Assembly: GCA_905236895.1 (NCBI GenBank)
Contig: CAJOQI010000013.1
Location: forward strand, 1 to 9,877
Length of the DNA stretch: 9,877 bases
DNA from: an uncultured Peptostreptococcaceae bacterium
GTDB lineage: Bacteria > Bacillota > Clostridia > Peptostreptococcales > Anaerovoracaceae
Direction: 5' to 3'
Shown here one piece after another: positions 1 to 6,587 of this stretch (position 1 is the stretch's first letter; every line of letters starts with the position of its first letter). The notes below the pieces were generated by a model. The model was not told the DNA's origin and made no database searches. It saw only the letters and a program-made list of their open reading frames with translations. The position numbers and the translations under genes were made by a program.

Positions 1-52
1 ACCCTCGCTTGCGGCTTGGGAAGCCGCCGTTCTACCATTGAACTACGCCCGC
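1..52 (-). tRNA. tRNA-Gly (anticodon CCC), 3' part cut by window edge
   Basis: Read on the minus strand, the sequence starts with the acceptor 5' arm GCGGGCG, then TA. The D arm is GTTC-AATGGTA-GAAC, and the anticodon arm is GCGGC-TTCCCAA-GCCGC. The seven-base loop puts CCC at positions 34-36, so this tRNA reads GGG glycine codons. A short variable loop AAGCG and the first T-stem strand AGGGT follow, where the window ends. The T loop, the 3' acceptor strand and any encoded CCA are outside. The D arm and the GCGGGCG acceptor are typical of bacterial tRNA-Gly. Confidence 0.95.
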
Positions 53-57
53 ATATT

Positions 58-90
58 GGCTATGGACATATTCTAATCCATAGCCTTTTT
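58..90 (+). repeat. 8-bp inverted repeat over the tRNA promoter; possible plus-strand terminator
   Basis: GGCTATGG (58-65) and CCATAGCC (78-85) are perfect inverted arms separated by 12 bases. On the plus strand the second arm is followed by TTTTT (86-90), the form of an intrinsic terminator for rightward transcription. No rightward gene lies to its left within the window. On the minus strand no U-run follows, so it is a poor terminator for the aminotransferase. The arms flank the -10 hexamer of the tRNA promoter, so an operator role is also possible. Its function is not settled by the sequence. Confidence 0.45.
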
Positions 91-98
91 CATTTCAA
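70..98 (-). promoter_or_regulatory. sigma-A promoter of tRNA-Gly
   Basis: On the minus strand there is a -35 TTGAAA (98 to 93), a 17-base spacer and a -10 TAGAAT (75 to 70). This places the transcription start near 63, about 11 bases before the mature 5' end of the tRNA. Spacing is ideal and both hexamers match consensus at five of six positions. It suggests the tRNA is transcribed separately from the aminotransferase gene upstream of it. Confidence 0.7.
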
Positions 99-125
99 TT
101 ATTGACACGCTTTTTTACACCCTCT

Positions 126-1367
126 TTATAGGTTTTCCAGAGTCGCCTTGATCTTAGCCGGCAGTATGCGGCAGATGCTCTCCCCAACTGCAGCCACGGA
201 AACCCTAACTCCCTTAGCAAGAGGAATTACGAAGATGTCCTCTTTCCTAAGCTTTGATGCCAAAGCCTCAGGATCGCTGCAGGGAACGGAAACAAAGAAT
301 CCCGCAGAGAAAGGCACGATTTTCAAGCCTGCTTCCTTTGCTCCTTCCTCAAAGGCACGGCCGCGAGCAAGAAGCGTTTCCCTAAGCTGGCGACGTTCCT
401 CAACCACCCTATTAAACAGTTCTTCGTCAGCGAAGATTTTTGTGATAAGGCTCTGGGCTGCGCGAACCGGGTTGGACCAGGAAGAACGGCAGCTGAATTC
501 GTTTACTCGGGTAAACTCCTCGGCGATTTCCTCAGTTGGTGCCATTGCAATCATGGCTCCGCAACGCATGCCGTAGATTGTAAAGGTCTTGGACATGCTA
601 TAGCCCATAATTGGAAGCACGTTAGCAGGCATTTCCTTAAGCACCGGAAGAAAAGCCCTTACCTCATGCTCGTCTCCTGCAAAATCTATATAGGCCGCAT
701 CCACAAGGAGAGCAATCTTCTTGCTGCTATCCACCTCTTCAAGAACTTTCTTAACAGTCTGCCAGTTTTCCACAGTCATGCTATATCCCGTAGGATTGTG
801 GGCAGGAGTATTGAGAACTATTACCAGACGATCCTGCCGCGCCAGAATCTCTTTAACCTTGGCTTCAAAGTCCTCACCATTAAACTCTCCATCTTCCGTA
901 AAGAGTTGGAAGGTCTCCAAGGTTCTTCCCATCTCATCGGAAATGCTATTATATGGACCCCAGCGCCAGTCGGAAGTAAGAATTGCCTCCCCCGGAGCGG
1001 AATAATTGGAAACCGTATTCTTGATTCCCCCTGTTCCTCCCATGGTAGCAACCACAGCAAGATAACGACCGCTCATATCATAGTCTCCAAAGGCGGCTTT
1101 TATTGCCGCAGCCTTAAACTCCGGTGTTCCACCTATAGGCGCATAGGCAGCGTACTCGCTTGGCTCCAGGCTTTTAAAAGCCTCATTAACGGAGGAAAGA
1201 ACTGTCAGCGTTCCTTCGTCATCCACAAGAGCTCCGATGGTAGCGTTGATTACATTCTCTCTGCCCTTTTCTTTGATAGCCTGCTGAGCCATGGTACTGA
1301 TGCCGAATACCTTATCCTCTTTGGGAATCTTTCTGCCGTTAATCGCAGCCATATAGCCCTCTGCCAT
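126..1367 (-). CDS. Class I/II PLP-dependent aminotransferase (aspartate/aromatic type), internal start within the trmB fusion
   Basis: This 413-residue protein is likely made from its own ATG, because AAAGGAGG sits five bases upstream. Numbered from that ATG, it has the NPTG motif at 191-194, Asp223 and Tyr226 of the cofactor site (VDAAYIDF), the Schiff-base Lys260 in YSMSKTFTIYG, Arg268 for the PLP phosphate, and Arg388 in GVRVSVAA, which should bind the substrate carboxylate. It therefore looks fully active. Full length and motif layout fit the aspartate/aromatic aminotransferase (TyrB-like) group, which transfers amino groups to 2-oxoglutarate in the cytosol; the exact amino acid cannot be read from the sequence. 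The family is certain. Whether the protein exists free, fused to TrmB, or both is open. Confidence 0.85.
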   Translation of the reverse strand: MAEGYMAAINGRKIPKEDKVFGISTMAQQAIKEKGRENVINATIGALVDDEGTLTVLSSVNEAFKSLEPSEYAAYAPIGGTPEFKAAAIKAAFGDYDMSGRYLAVVATMGGTGGIKNTVSNYSAPGEAILTSDWRWGPYNSISDEMGRTLETFQLFTEDGEFNGEDFEAKVKEILARQDRLVIVLNTPAHNPTGYSMTVENWQTVKKVLEEVDSSKKIALLVDAAYIDFAGDEHEVRAFLPVLKEMPANVLPIMGYSMSKTFTIYGMRCGAMIAMAPTEEIAEEFTRVNEFSCRSSWSNPVRAAQSLITKIFADEELFNRVVEERRQLRETLLARGRAFEEGAKEAGLKIVPFSAGFFVSVPCSDPEALASKLRKEDIFVIPLAKGVRVSVAAVGESICRILPAKIKATLENL

Positions 1368-2018
1368 TTTTGCCTCCTTTATTTTGACCAGTTCAACATA
1401 CATTATCTTCTTGCCTTGGTTGGTGAATTTTTCTTCGTACTCCGTCATGGGAGAGCCTTCCTTAAAAGAGGAACTGTGAAGGTCGTAGGTTATACCTCCA
1501 ACCTCAAGACCCAGTTCATCCTTCCTTTCTTCTATCTGCTCCACCGTGAATCTGAAGAGTTCTTCGTTGTCCGTCTTGAACCTTATAAATCCACCTATCT
1601 TAATGGCCCAGGCGTAGTTCTTAAGCCTGTCTCCATGAGTTAATCTTCTTTTGCTGTGCCTGTTCTTGGGCCAAGGGTCGCTGAAGTTAAGATAAATGCC
1701 ATCCAGCTCTCCTGCCTGGAACCATTCCCCCGTATCGCTTAAATAGGAAGTAATGAACCTGACATTCTCCAAGCCCCCGTCCCTTACCTTGGTCATGGCT
1801 CTATAGACTACGCTGGGTAGTCCCTCCACCGCAACAAAGTCCGCCTGGGGGTTGGCCGATGCCAGGGCTTCAATAAAGCGACCTTTGCCGCAGCCCACCT
1901 CCAAATAGAGGGGCCTTACGGACCGGTTTGAGTCTGCACCATCCTCTTTCTTATAGAACAGTTTTTCATCAAAGCTATTCAGCTTCTCATCTATGTCTTT
2001 AATCCTTCGCTGTCTCAT
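126..2018 (-). CDS. trmB: In-frame fusion: tRNA (guanine46-N7)-methyltransferase TrmB + class I aminotransferase
   Basis: The product is 630 residues from the chosen ATG. Residues 1 to about 214 are TrmB, which uses SAM to make m7G46 in tRNA. The SAM-binding motif LEVGCGKG lies at 39-46, the acidic end of the next strand (VAVEG) at 62-66, the family signature SDPWPKNRHSKRR at 113-125, and the C-terminal YEEKFTNQGK at 194-203. Residues 218-630 are a complete PLP-dependent aminotransferase (separate entry). Standalone TrmB is about 210-240 residues, so the methyltransferase is complete and the fusion adds a second enzyme. The ATG at 2018 gives MRQRR, a normal TrmB N-terminus; the frame stays open upstream to 2087 but only within ecfT in another frame. 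The gene starts 7 bases after the ecfT stop and has no ribosome binding site at useful distance. Losing one A from the AAAA at 1382-1385 would place TAA right after Lys212, so an indel or sequencing error could have made the fusion. Confidence 0.85.
   Translation of the reverse strand: MRQRRIKDIDEKLNSFDEKLFYKKEDGADSNRSVRPLYLEVGCGKGRFIEALASANPQADFVAVEGLPSVVYRAMTKVRDGGLENVRFITSYLSDTGEWFQAGELDGIYLNFSDPWPKNRHSKRRLTHGDRLKNYAWAIKIGGFIRFKTDNEELFRFTVEQIEERKDELGLEVGGITYDLHSSSFKEGSPMTEYEEKFTNQGKKIMYVELVKIKEAKMAEGYMAAINGRKIPKEDKVFGISTMAQQAIKEKGRENVINATIGALVDDEGTLTVLSSVNEAFKSLEPSEYAAYAPIGGTPEFKAAAIKAAFGDYDMSGRYLAVVATMGGTGGIKNTVSNYSAPGEAILTSDWRWGPYNSISDEMGRTLETFQLFTEDGEFNGEDFEAKVKEILARQDRLVIVLNTPAHNPTGYSMTVENWQTVKKVLEEVDSSKKIALLVDAAYIDFAGDEHEVRAFLPVLKEMPANVLPIMGYSMSKTFTIYGMRCGAMIAMAPTEEIAEEFTRVNEFSCRSSWSNPVRAAQSLITKIFADEELFNRVVEERRQLRETLLARGRAFEEGAKEAGLKIVPFSAGFFVSVPCSDPEALASKLRKEDIFVIPLAKGVRVSVAAVGESICRILPAKIKATLENL
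1373..1380 (-). promoter_or_regulatory. Shine-Dalgarno site for the aminotransferase, inside trmB frame
   Basis: AAAGGAGG on the minus strand is followed by five bases (CAAAA) and ATG at 1367. It is the strongest ribosome binding site of the minus-strand operon. It overlaps the last TrmB codons and would lie immediately after a TAA if one A of 1382-1385 were absent. Confidence 0.8.
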
Positions 2019-2024
2019 GAAGCT

Positions 2025-2054
2025 ATTATACCAAAACCCTTTCCAGAATAACAA
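2025..2054 (-). promoter_or_regulatory. Extended -10 promoter for trmB, likely leaderless
   Basis: On the minus strand TGGTATAAT (2033 to 2025) gives a perfect -10 with the TGN extension. It is preceded at 18 bases by TTGTTA (2054 to 2049), four of six matches to the -35 consensus. Six bases (AGCTTC) separate the -10 from the trmB ATG at 2018, so the usual start position falls on the A of that ATG. The -10 contains the TAA stop of ecfT. A chance match cannot be excluded. Confidence 0.5.
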
Positions 2055-2826
2055 CCGCAAGGGTTGCTGCCATGAGAATTGCAGCAATAAGGTCTCTCTT
2101 CCCGAATTTTATTTCGTTCATCCTGGTTCTGCCCTCGCCTCCTCTATAGCATCTTGCCTCCATGGCCATGGCAAGGTCCTGGGCAATCCCAAGAGAGCTA
2201 ACAAAAAGCGGTACCAGAAGAGGTATCATGGACTTTGCCCTCATTAGAATATTTCCGCTTTCAAAATCCGCACCCCTTGCCTGCTGGGCCTTCATTATCT
2301 TATCCGTCTCTTCAAGAAGGAGGGGAATAAAACGAAGGGCGATTGACATCATCATTGCTATTTCGTGGGCAGGAAGACCGATTTTGCTAAGGGGCATCAT
2401 CAGCTTCTCCAAACCGTCCGTAAGTTCGATCGGCTTTGTTGTAAGAGTCAAAAGAGATGATGTGATTATAAGAAGTATTAGCCTCGTTCCCAGCATAATT
2501 GCTCTTTTGATACCCTCAATGGTAATCTTAAGTATTCCCCACTGCCAGATGATGGTTCCGTCCACCATGAATATGTTTAAGAAGAAGGTAAAGGCGAGTA
2601 TCATCAGGATTGGCTTAAGGCCTCTCATAATAAAGCTCAAGGGCACTCCGGAAATTTTAACCACCGCAGCCAAGACAAGAATGCAGAAACCAAAGCCTAC
2701 TGCATCCTTTGCAATAAACAGTTCTATTATGAAAAGCAATGTTCCTATTATCTTTGTTCTCGGGTCCAGCTTGTGAAGAGGAGAATTGCTGGCATAATAC
2801 TGACCCAGGGTAATATCTCTAATCAT
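2026..2826 (-). CDS. ecfT: Energy-coupling factor transporter transmembrane protein EcfT
   Basis: This 266-residue membrane protein is the scaffold of an ECF-type importer. It transmits ATPase movement to the substrate-binding S component. The N-terminal segment ending HKLDPRTK (18-25) is typical of the family. Hydrophobic stretches lie at about 26-60, 68-88, 107-130, 155-170, 198-215 and 245-262. The two coupling-helix motifs that sit in the ATPase grooves are visible: QARGADF (182-188) and MEARCYRGG (222-230). The second reads ARC rather than ARG, a common variant. The ATG overlaps the end of ecfA2 by 8 bases, so translation is probably coupled. The stop codon lies inside the putative trmB promoter. 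Identity is secure. Confidence 0.95.
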   Translation of the reverse strand: MIRDITLGQYYASNSPLHKLDPRTKIIGTLLFIIELFIAKDAVGFGFCILVLAAVVKISGVPLSFIMRGLKPILMILAFTFFLNIFMVDGTIIWQWGILKITIEGIKRAIMLGTRLILLIITSSLLTLTTKPIELTDGLEKLMMPLSKIGLPAHEIAMMMSIALRFIPLLLEETDKIMKAQQARGADFESGNILMRAKSMIPLLVPLFVSSLGIAQDLAMAMEARCYRGGEGRTRMNEIKFGKRDLIAAILMAATLAVVILERVLV

Positions 2827-3673
2827 GTTTTAATGCCCTCGCAATCTCATCCGCAGCGCTGTCCAAATCCAGGTAAGTGGGCGAAACATCAAGTCCCCTC
2901 TCCCTAAGTCCGTATAAGAAATCAACCAGGGGAGGAACATCCAGCCCAATTTCGTTAAGCTTCTCCCTATTGGAAAATACCTCCGCCGGCGTTCCTTCCA
3001 TAATCAATTTACCCTGATCCATTACCAGAACCTTATCAGAAAGAGCTGCAATGTCCCCCATATTATGGCTGACGAAAATAATTATATTATTCTGCTCCTC
3101 ATGAATATTCCTTATCATATTAAGGACATTCTTGTGAGCGCCGGGATCCAACCCCGCCGTTGGCTCATCCAAAATAAGAACCGCAGGCTCCATGGCAACA
3201 ACTCCCGCAATTGCCACCCTTCTCTTCTGTCCTCCTGAAAGGTCAAAGGGTGAATTGTCCTTTATATCCTCATAATTAAGTCCCACCAGATTGATTGAAT
3301 GCTTTACTCTCTCATCAATCTCCTCTTGGCTAAGACCAAGATTTCCGGGGCCGAAGGCCACATCCTTTGCCACCGTCTCCTCAAAGAGCTGATACTCTGG
3401 ATATTGGAATACAAGGCCCACACGGCGCCTCACGTCACGCATTATCGTATCCTTTGATGTAATATCCATTCCATCCACAATGATGGTTCCGGAGTCGGCC
3501 TTAAGCAGGCCGTTGAGATGCTGGAGCAAAGTGGATTTACCGGAGCCCGTATGTCCGATAACCCCCACTATCTGGCCGTCAGCCACATCAAAACTGACCT
3601 CATCCAAGGCCTTATGCTCGTCGGGCATTCCCTTGCTATATACATGTGTAAGATTTATAACTTCTATGGACAT
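2819..3673 (-). CDS. ecfA2: Energy-coupling factor ABC transporter ATPase EcfA2
   Basis: This 284-residue cytosolic ATPase is one half of the ECF heterodimer powering vitamin or metal uptake. It has Walker A GHTGSGKST (40-48), Q-loop Gln90 in FQYPEYQLF, signature LSGGQ (145-149), Walker B VLILDEP (165-171) with Glu170, and switch His203. The start MSIEVINLTHVYSKG and the C-terminal extension after about residue 235 are typical of EcfA2 rather than a general ABC ATPase. It overlaps ecfA1 by 10 bases and ecfT by 8, the canonical A1-A2-T order. All catalytic residues are present. Choice of A2 over A1 rests on gene order and the N-terminal sequence. Confidence 0.93.
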   Translation of the reverse strand: MSIEVINLTHVYSKGMPDEHKALDEVSFDVADGQIVGVIGHTGSGKSTLLQHLNGLLKADSGTIIVDGMDITSKDTIMRDVRRRVGLVFQYPEYQLFEETVAKDVAFGPGNLGLSQEEIDERVKHSINLVGLNYEDIKDNSPFDLSGGQKRRVAIAGVVAMEPAVLILDEPTAGLDPGAHKNVLNMIRNIHEEQNNIIIFVSHNMGDIAALSDKVLVMDQGKLIMEGTPAEVFSNREKLNEIGLDVPPLVDFLYGLRERGLDVSPTYLDLDSAADEIARALKHD

Positions 3674-4500
3674 AGGTACTCCTTCAGACTCTCTCCAGTT
3701 ACAATATCTCTCGGCACGTCTATGCCCTTTGCTCTTAATCTATCCCCTATTTCTACGGCAAGAGGTAATTCCAGGCTGGCCTCCCTGATGGTTTCCACCT
3801 GGGAGAAAACCTCTCCCGGGGTTCCGTCAAGGAGAACCTTGCCCTTGTTCATGATGATTACTCTATCCGCTTCCACAGCCTCTTCCATAAAGTGAGTTAT
3901 GAGGATTACGGTCTGACCGTTGTCATGGAGTTCTTTGATGGTTTCCATAATGTCACGGCGTCCCTGTGGATCCAACATGGCTGTAGGTTCATCAAAGATA
4001 ATGCACTGAGGCTTCATGGCAATAACCCCGGCTATGGCGATTCTTTGTTTCTGACCGCCGGAAAGATTGTGAGGAGCCTTCCTTTTATACTCTCCCATTC
4101 TAACGGTGGAAAGAGCCTTCTCAACCCTTTCTCTTATCTCCTCCGGAGCCACACCAAGATTCTCCGGACCAAAGGCCACATCGTCCTCCACTATGGAGGA
4201 TACCAGCTGGTTGTCCGGGTTCTGGAAAACCATGCCGGCGGTCTGCCTAACATCCCAGATATGTTCTTCGTCGGAAGTATCCCAATCCTTAACCAAAACC
4301 CTTCCTCCCGTGGGAAGAAGAAGTCCATTTAGGTTCTTGGCCAAGGTGGACTTGCCGGAGCCGTTCTCTCCGATGATTGCGGTAAAGCTTCCTTCCTCAA
4401 TATCAATGGAAATATCGTTGATTGCCCTTTTGGCAACCACTCCCTCTTCACCGTCCGTATATTCAAATATTAGATTCTCTATTCTGATGATTTTTTCCAT
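3664..4500 (-). CDS. ecfA1: Energy-coupling factor ABC transporter ATPase EcfA1
   Basis: The 278-residue partner ATPase has Walker A GENGSGKST (44-52), Q-loop Gln93 in FQNPDNQLV, signature LSGGQ (146-150), Walker B CIIFDEP (166-172) with Glu171, and switch His203. The EDDVAFGPENLG segment (105-116) is characteristic of EcfA1. It starts 18 bases after the S-component stop, with no convincing Shine-Dalgarno in the gap (the bases before ATG read TTAAAAGCCT). Its translation may therefore depend on ribosomes finishing the S component. The last codons overlap ecfA2. All ATPase motifs are intact. Confidence 0.93.
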   Translation of the reverse strand: MEKIIRIENLIFEYTDGEEGVVAKRAINDISIDIEEGSFTAIIGENGSGKSTLAKNLNGLLLPTGGRVLVKDWDTSDEEHIWDVRQTAGMVFQNPDNQLVSSIVEDDVAFGPENLGVAPEEIRERVEKALSTVRMGEYKRKAPHNLSGGQKQRIAIAGVIAMKPQCIIFDEPTAMLDPQGRRDIMETIKELHDNGQTVILITHFMEEAVEADRVIIMNKGKVLLDGTPGEVFSQVETIREASLELPLAVEIGDRLRAKGIDVPRDIVTGESLKEYLCP

Positions 4501-4518
4501 AGGCTTTTAAGATATGAA

Positions 4519-5070
4519 TTATTTGATTTCGAAAAACTTTTTTGCCGGTGTCTTATATAATGCAGATGCAAGAATTATTGCCAAAATCATTCCAACGATA
4601 AACTGACCGATATTTCCTGGAATTGAAAAGAGAGGCGTATACCAATTGCCATGCATCAGGCTGGCGGCAATATAATATCCTACGCACATTTCTATTCCAC
4701 CAAAGGCCATGGCGATAACTTCGCTGGCTCTAATCCTTCCATCCCCAACCTTCTGACCCTTCTTTTCCATATGTTCAAGGGCAAGCCCTACCACAAAGGC
4801 CATGAGCGCCTTTACCACAAAAGTCCAAGGAGCATAATAGGCATATCCGCTTAATAGATCTGCCAAGGCAGAGCCAAGGCCTGCGGCTATTGCACCGTAG
4901 TTTCTTCCCAGTACCAAAACCCCAAGGAAGATTATGGCATCTCCCAGATGCACATAGCCTTGGGTAAAGGGAACGGGTATCCTTATCATCATGGTAGAAA
5001 CCATAATGAGGGCCATTGTAATTCCCGTTAATACTATTTTGTTGGTTCTGTTATCTGATCTATTGGTCAT
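4519..5070 (-). CDS. ECF transporter S component (substrate-binding membrane subunit), substrate unknown
   Basis: This 183-residue hydrophobic protein has about six membrane segments (roughly 12-30, 42-58, 59-75, 82-100, 115-136, 152-172). The stretch HLGDAIIFLGVLVLG (41-55), then GSALADLLSGYAYYAPWT (66-83), matches my memory of the ECF S-component family that includes riboflavin-type and HMP/pyridoxine-type proteins (PF07155-like). A GxxxA pair in helix 1 (Gly16, Ala20) could contact EcfT. It is first in the operon with ecfA1, ecfA2 and ecfT, so it may have a dedicated energizing module. The start has a modest GGTGGAAG site about 8 bases upstream. The ligand cannot be read from the sequence; the divergent MocR regulator hints at a B6 vitamer, which is inference only. 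Confidence 0.85.
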   Translation of the reverse strand: MTNRSDNRTNKIVLTGITMALIMVSTMMIRIPVPFTQGYVHLGDAIIFLGVLVLGRNYGAIAAGLGSALADLLSGYAYYAPWTFVVKALMAFVVGLALEHMEKKGQKVGDGRIRASEVIAMAFGGIEMCVGYYIAASLMHGNWYTPLFSIPGNIGQFIVGMILAIILASALYKTPAKKFFEIK

Positions 5071-5185
5071 AACTATTCTTCCACCCTCTTGTTTTTCTCA
5101 CCGCTATATATTATCATCTTATTGTATATAACAAAATGCTCAATTTATTTATTTTTTTAGTATACAGTTTGGAGGAAAACCCCAT
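5071..5185. promoter_or_regulatory. Divergent control region between the S component and the MocR regulator
   Basis: This AT-rich 115-bp gap carries both start regions. For the S component (minus strand) a possible promoter is TTGTTA (5134 to 5129), 18-base spacer, TATATA (5110 to 5105). For the regulator the ribosome site is GGAGG (5171-5175), ten bases before ATG; no clear -35/-10 pair is visible. TTGT-N5-ACAA (5122-5134) is an inverted repeat over the S-component -35. TTGTATAT (5122-5129) recurs as TAGTATAC (5158-5165) 36 bp away, a spacing plausible for a MocR dimer. The AT-richness makes chance matches likely. No riboswitch is visible. Confidence 0.45.
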
Positions 5186-6571
5186 ATGAAGCCATTTGTA
5201 CCCGGTAAAGATAAAGAAAAAATCACACCTTTATATATACAGTTATACCGACATATAAAAAACGAAATCTTAACGGGCAATCTGGCTGTGGGGGAAAAGC
5301 TTCCAAGCCTTAGATCTCTGTCATCCGAAAGCGGTCTTTCCATCACCACCTCAACCCAGGCCTATAACCAACTCCTTACCGAAGGCTACATCTTAAGTAG
5401 GCCTCAGTCCGGTTATTATGTAGCCGAGATCCCCACCTCCTCTGTAATACCCGAGGAAAGCTCCAAAGGCCCCGGTCCTGAGTTCAGGGACTATACCTTT
5501 GACAGCGACGGTTATCTTCACGATCCCGAATCCTTTGATTTCCAAAAATGGAAAAAATGCAGTTCCAGGGTATTTACAGAATACGAGGACCTGCTTCTCT
5601 TCGAAAGTGATGTGCAAGGAGAAGCAGCCCTTAGATTTGAAATTTGCAAATACCTCTATTCATCCCGAGGTGTGACCGCAAGTCCAGGCCAGGTTGTTAT
5701 CGGTGCAGGAACCCAGCAACTCACCTCTCACTTGGCAAGAATACTCACCCTCATGGGAATCGATTTAATATGTACGGAAGACCCGGGCTATACCCCCATT
5801 CAGAATATTTTCAGAGATATGGGTTTTGGCATTGCCAAGATTCCCGTGGGAGAACGGGGCATAATGATTGAAAAGCTTCCCGTGAATATTTCAACTGCCG
5901 TCTATGTAAGTCCCGCCAACCAATTTCCCACAGGCTCCGTCATGCCCATAGGTTCCCGCTACAATCTTCTGAATTGGGCAAAGGAAAACGGCAGCATAAT
6001 CCTGGAAGACGACTACGACAGCGAGCTCAGATATTTCGGAAAGCCGGTTCCCGCCCTCCAAGGCTTGGACGAAAACAATTCCACCGTCTATCTGGGTTCC
6101 TTCAGCTCTACCCTCTTCCCCGCAATCAAAATCAGCTATATGATCCTCCCTCCCCATATGGCGGAAATCTTTTCTTCCATAAAGGACGATTATACCCAGA
6201 CCTGCTCCAAAGCGGAGCAGCTGACTCTGGCTCTCTTCATGGAGGACGGTTATTACTACACCAATATAAGGAAGCTGCGTAGCCTCTACTCTCAAAAACT
6301 GGAGGCTACAGTTCAGGCCTTCGAGAAATACGGCAGAGACTTTGTTGAGGCCACCAATACCAAGTCGGGAATCAATATAACCCTTGATGTAAGAACAAAG
6401 AAGTCCGAGAATCTCCTTTGCCAAGATGGAAAGGATTTGGGTATCCACATAAAACCCACCCAAATGAAGGTGGATAAAGAAAAAAGAAGCCTAAGCTTCT
6501 ACTTCAATCAGATTCCCTTGGACAGAATAGACTTTCTCATTAAGAACCTGGTGGAAATGTGGAAGAAATAG
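5186..6571 (+). CDS. MocR/PdxR-type transcriptional regulator (GntR helix-turn-helix + aminotransferase-like domain), PLP lysine replaced
   Basis: This 461-residue protein has a GntR winged helix at about 13-80 (PLYIQLYRHIKNEI, then GEKLPSLRSLS and SGYYV). A linker to about 120 is followed by a class I aminotransferase fold to the end. This is the MocR layout, as in GabR and PdxR, cytosolic dimers that sense PLP or PLP adducts. The cofactor pocket is recognisable: FPTG (247-250), EDDYDSE (274-280) with Asp275 and Tyr277, and GSFSSTLFPAIKISY (304-318). In the usual motif GTFSKTL the lysine forms the Schiff base; here that place is Ser308 (codon TCT). Lys315 sits where an arginine usually holds the phosphate. 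The protein may bind PLP non-covalently, bind another ligand, or none. The start is supported by GGAGG ten bases upstream. It is divergent from the ECF S component, its most likely target besides itself. Confidence 0.9.
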   Translation: MKPFVPGKDKEKITPLYIQLYRHIKNEILTGNLAVGEKLPSLRSLSSESGLSITTSTQAYNQLLTEGYILSRPQSGYYVAEIPTSSVIPEESSKGPGPEFRDYTFDSDGYLHDPESFDFQKWKKCSSRVFTEYEDLLLFESDVQGEAALRFEICKYLYSSRGVTASPGQVVIGAGTQQLTSHLARILTLMGIDLICTEDPGYTPIQNIFRDMGFGIAKIPVGERGIMIEKLPVNISTAVYVSPANQFPTGSVMPIGSRYNLLNWAKENGSIILEDDYDSELRYFGKPVPALQGLDENNSTVYLGSFSSTLFPAIKISYMILPPHMAEIFSSIKDDYTQTCSKAEQLTLALFMEDGYYYTNIRKLRSLYSQKLEATVQAFEKYGRDFVEATNTKSGINITLDVRTKKSENLLCQDGKDLGIHIKPTQMKVDKEKRSLSFYFNQIPLDRIDFLIKNLVEMWKK

Positions 6572-6587
6572 GCTTAGCAGCCTTCTA

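Noticed and set aside
102..130. TTGACA-N17-TTTATA on the plus strand, a possible antisense promoter into the aminotransferase 3' end
   Set aside because: The -35 is perfect but the -10 matches only three of six positions, the region is T-rich, and no rightward gene follows.
666..1643. Long open frame (325 codons) on the plus strand opposite the trmB-aminotransferase gene
   Set aside because: It lies wholly antisense to a well-supported gene with intact motifs, has no recognisable domain and no ribosome binding site; it is a shadow frame.
2019..2087. Upstream extension of trmB to an ATG at 2087
   Set aside because: The extra 23 residues are encoded by the end of ecfT in another frame and do not resemble a TrmB N-terminus; MRQRR at 2018 does.
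6571..6582. Small hairpin GGCT-TAGC-AGCC after the MocR stop, as a terminator
   Set aside because: The stem is only four base pairs and no T-run follows.
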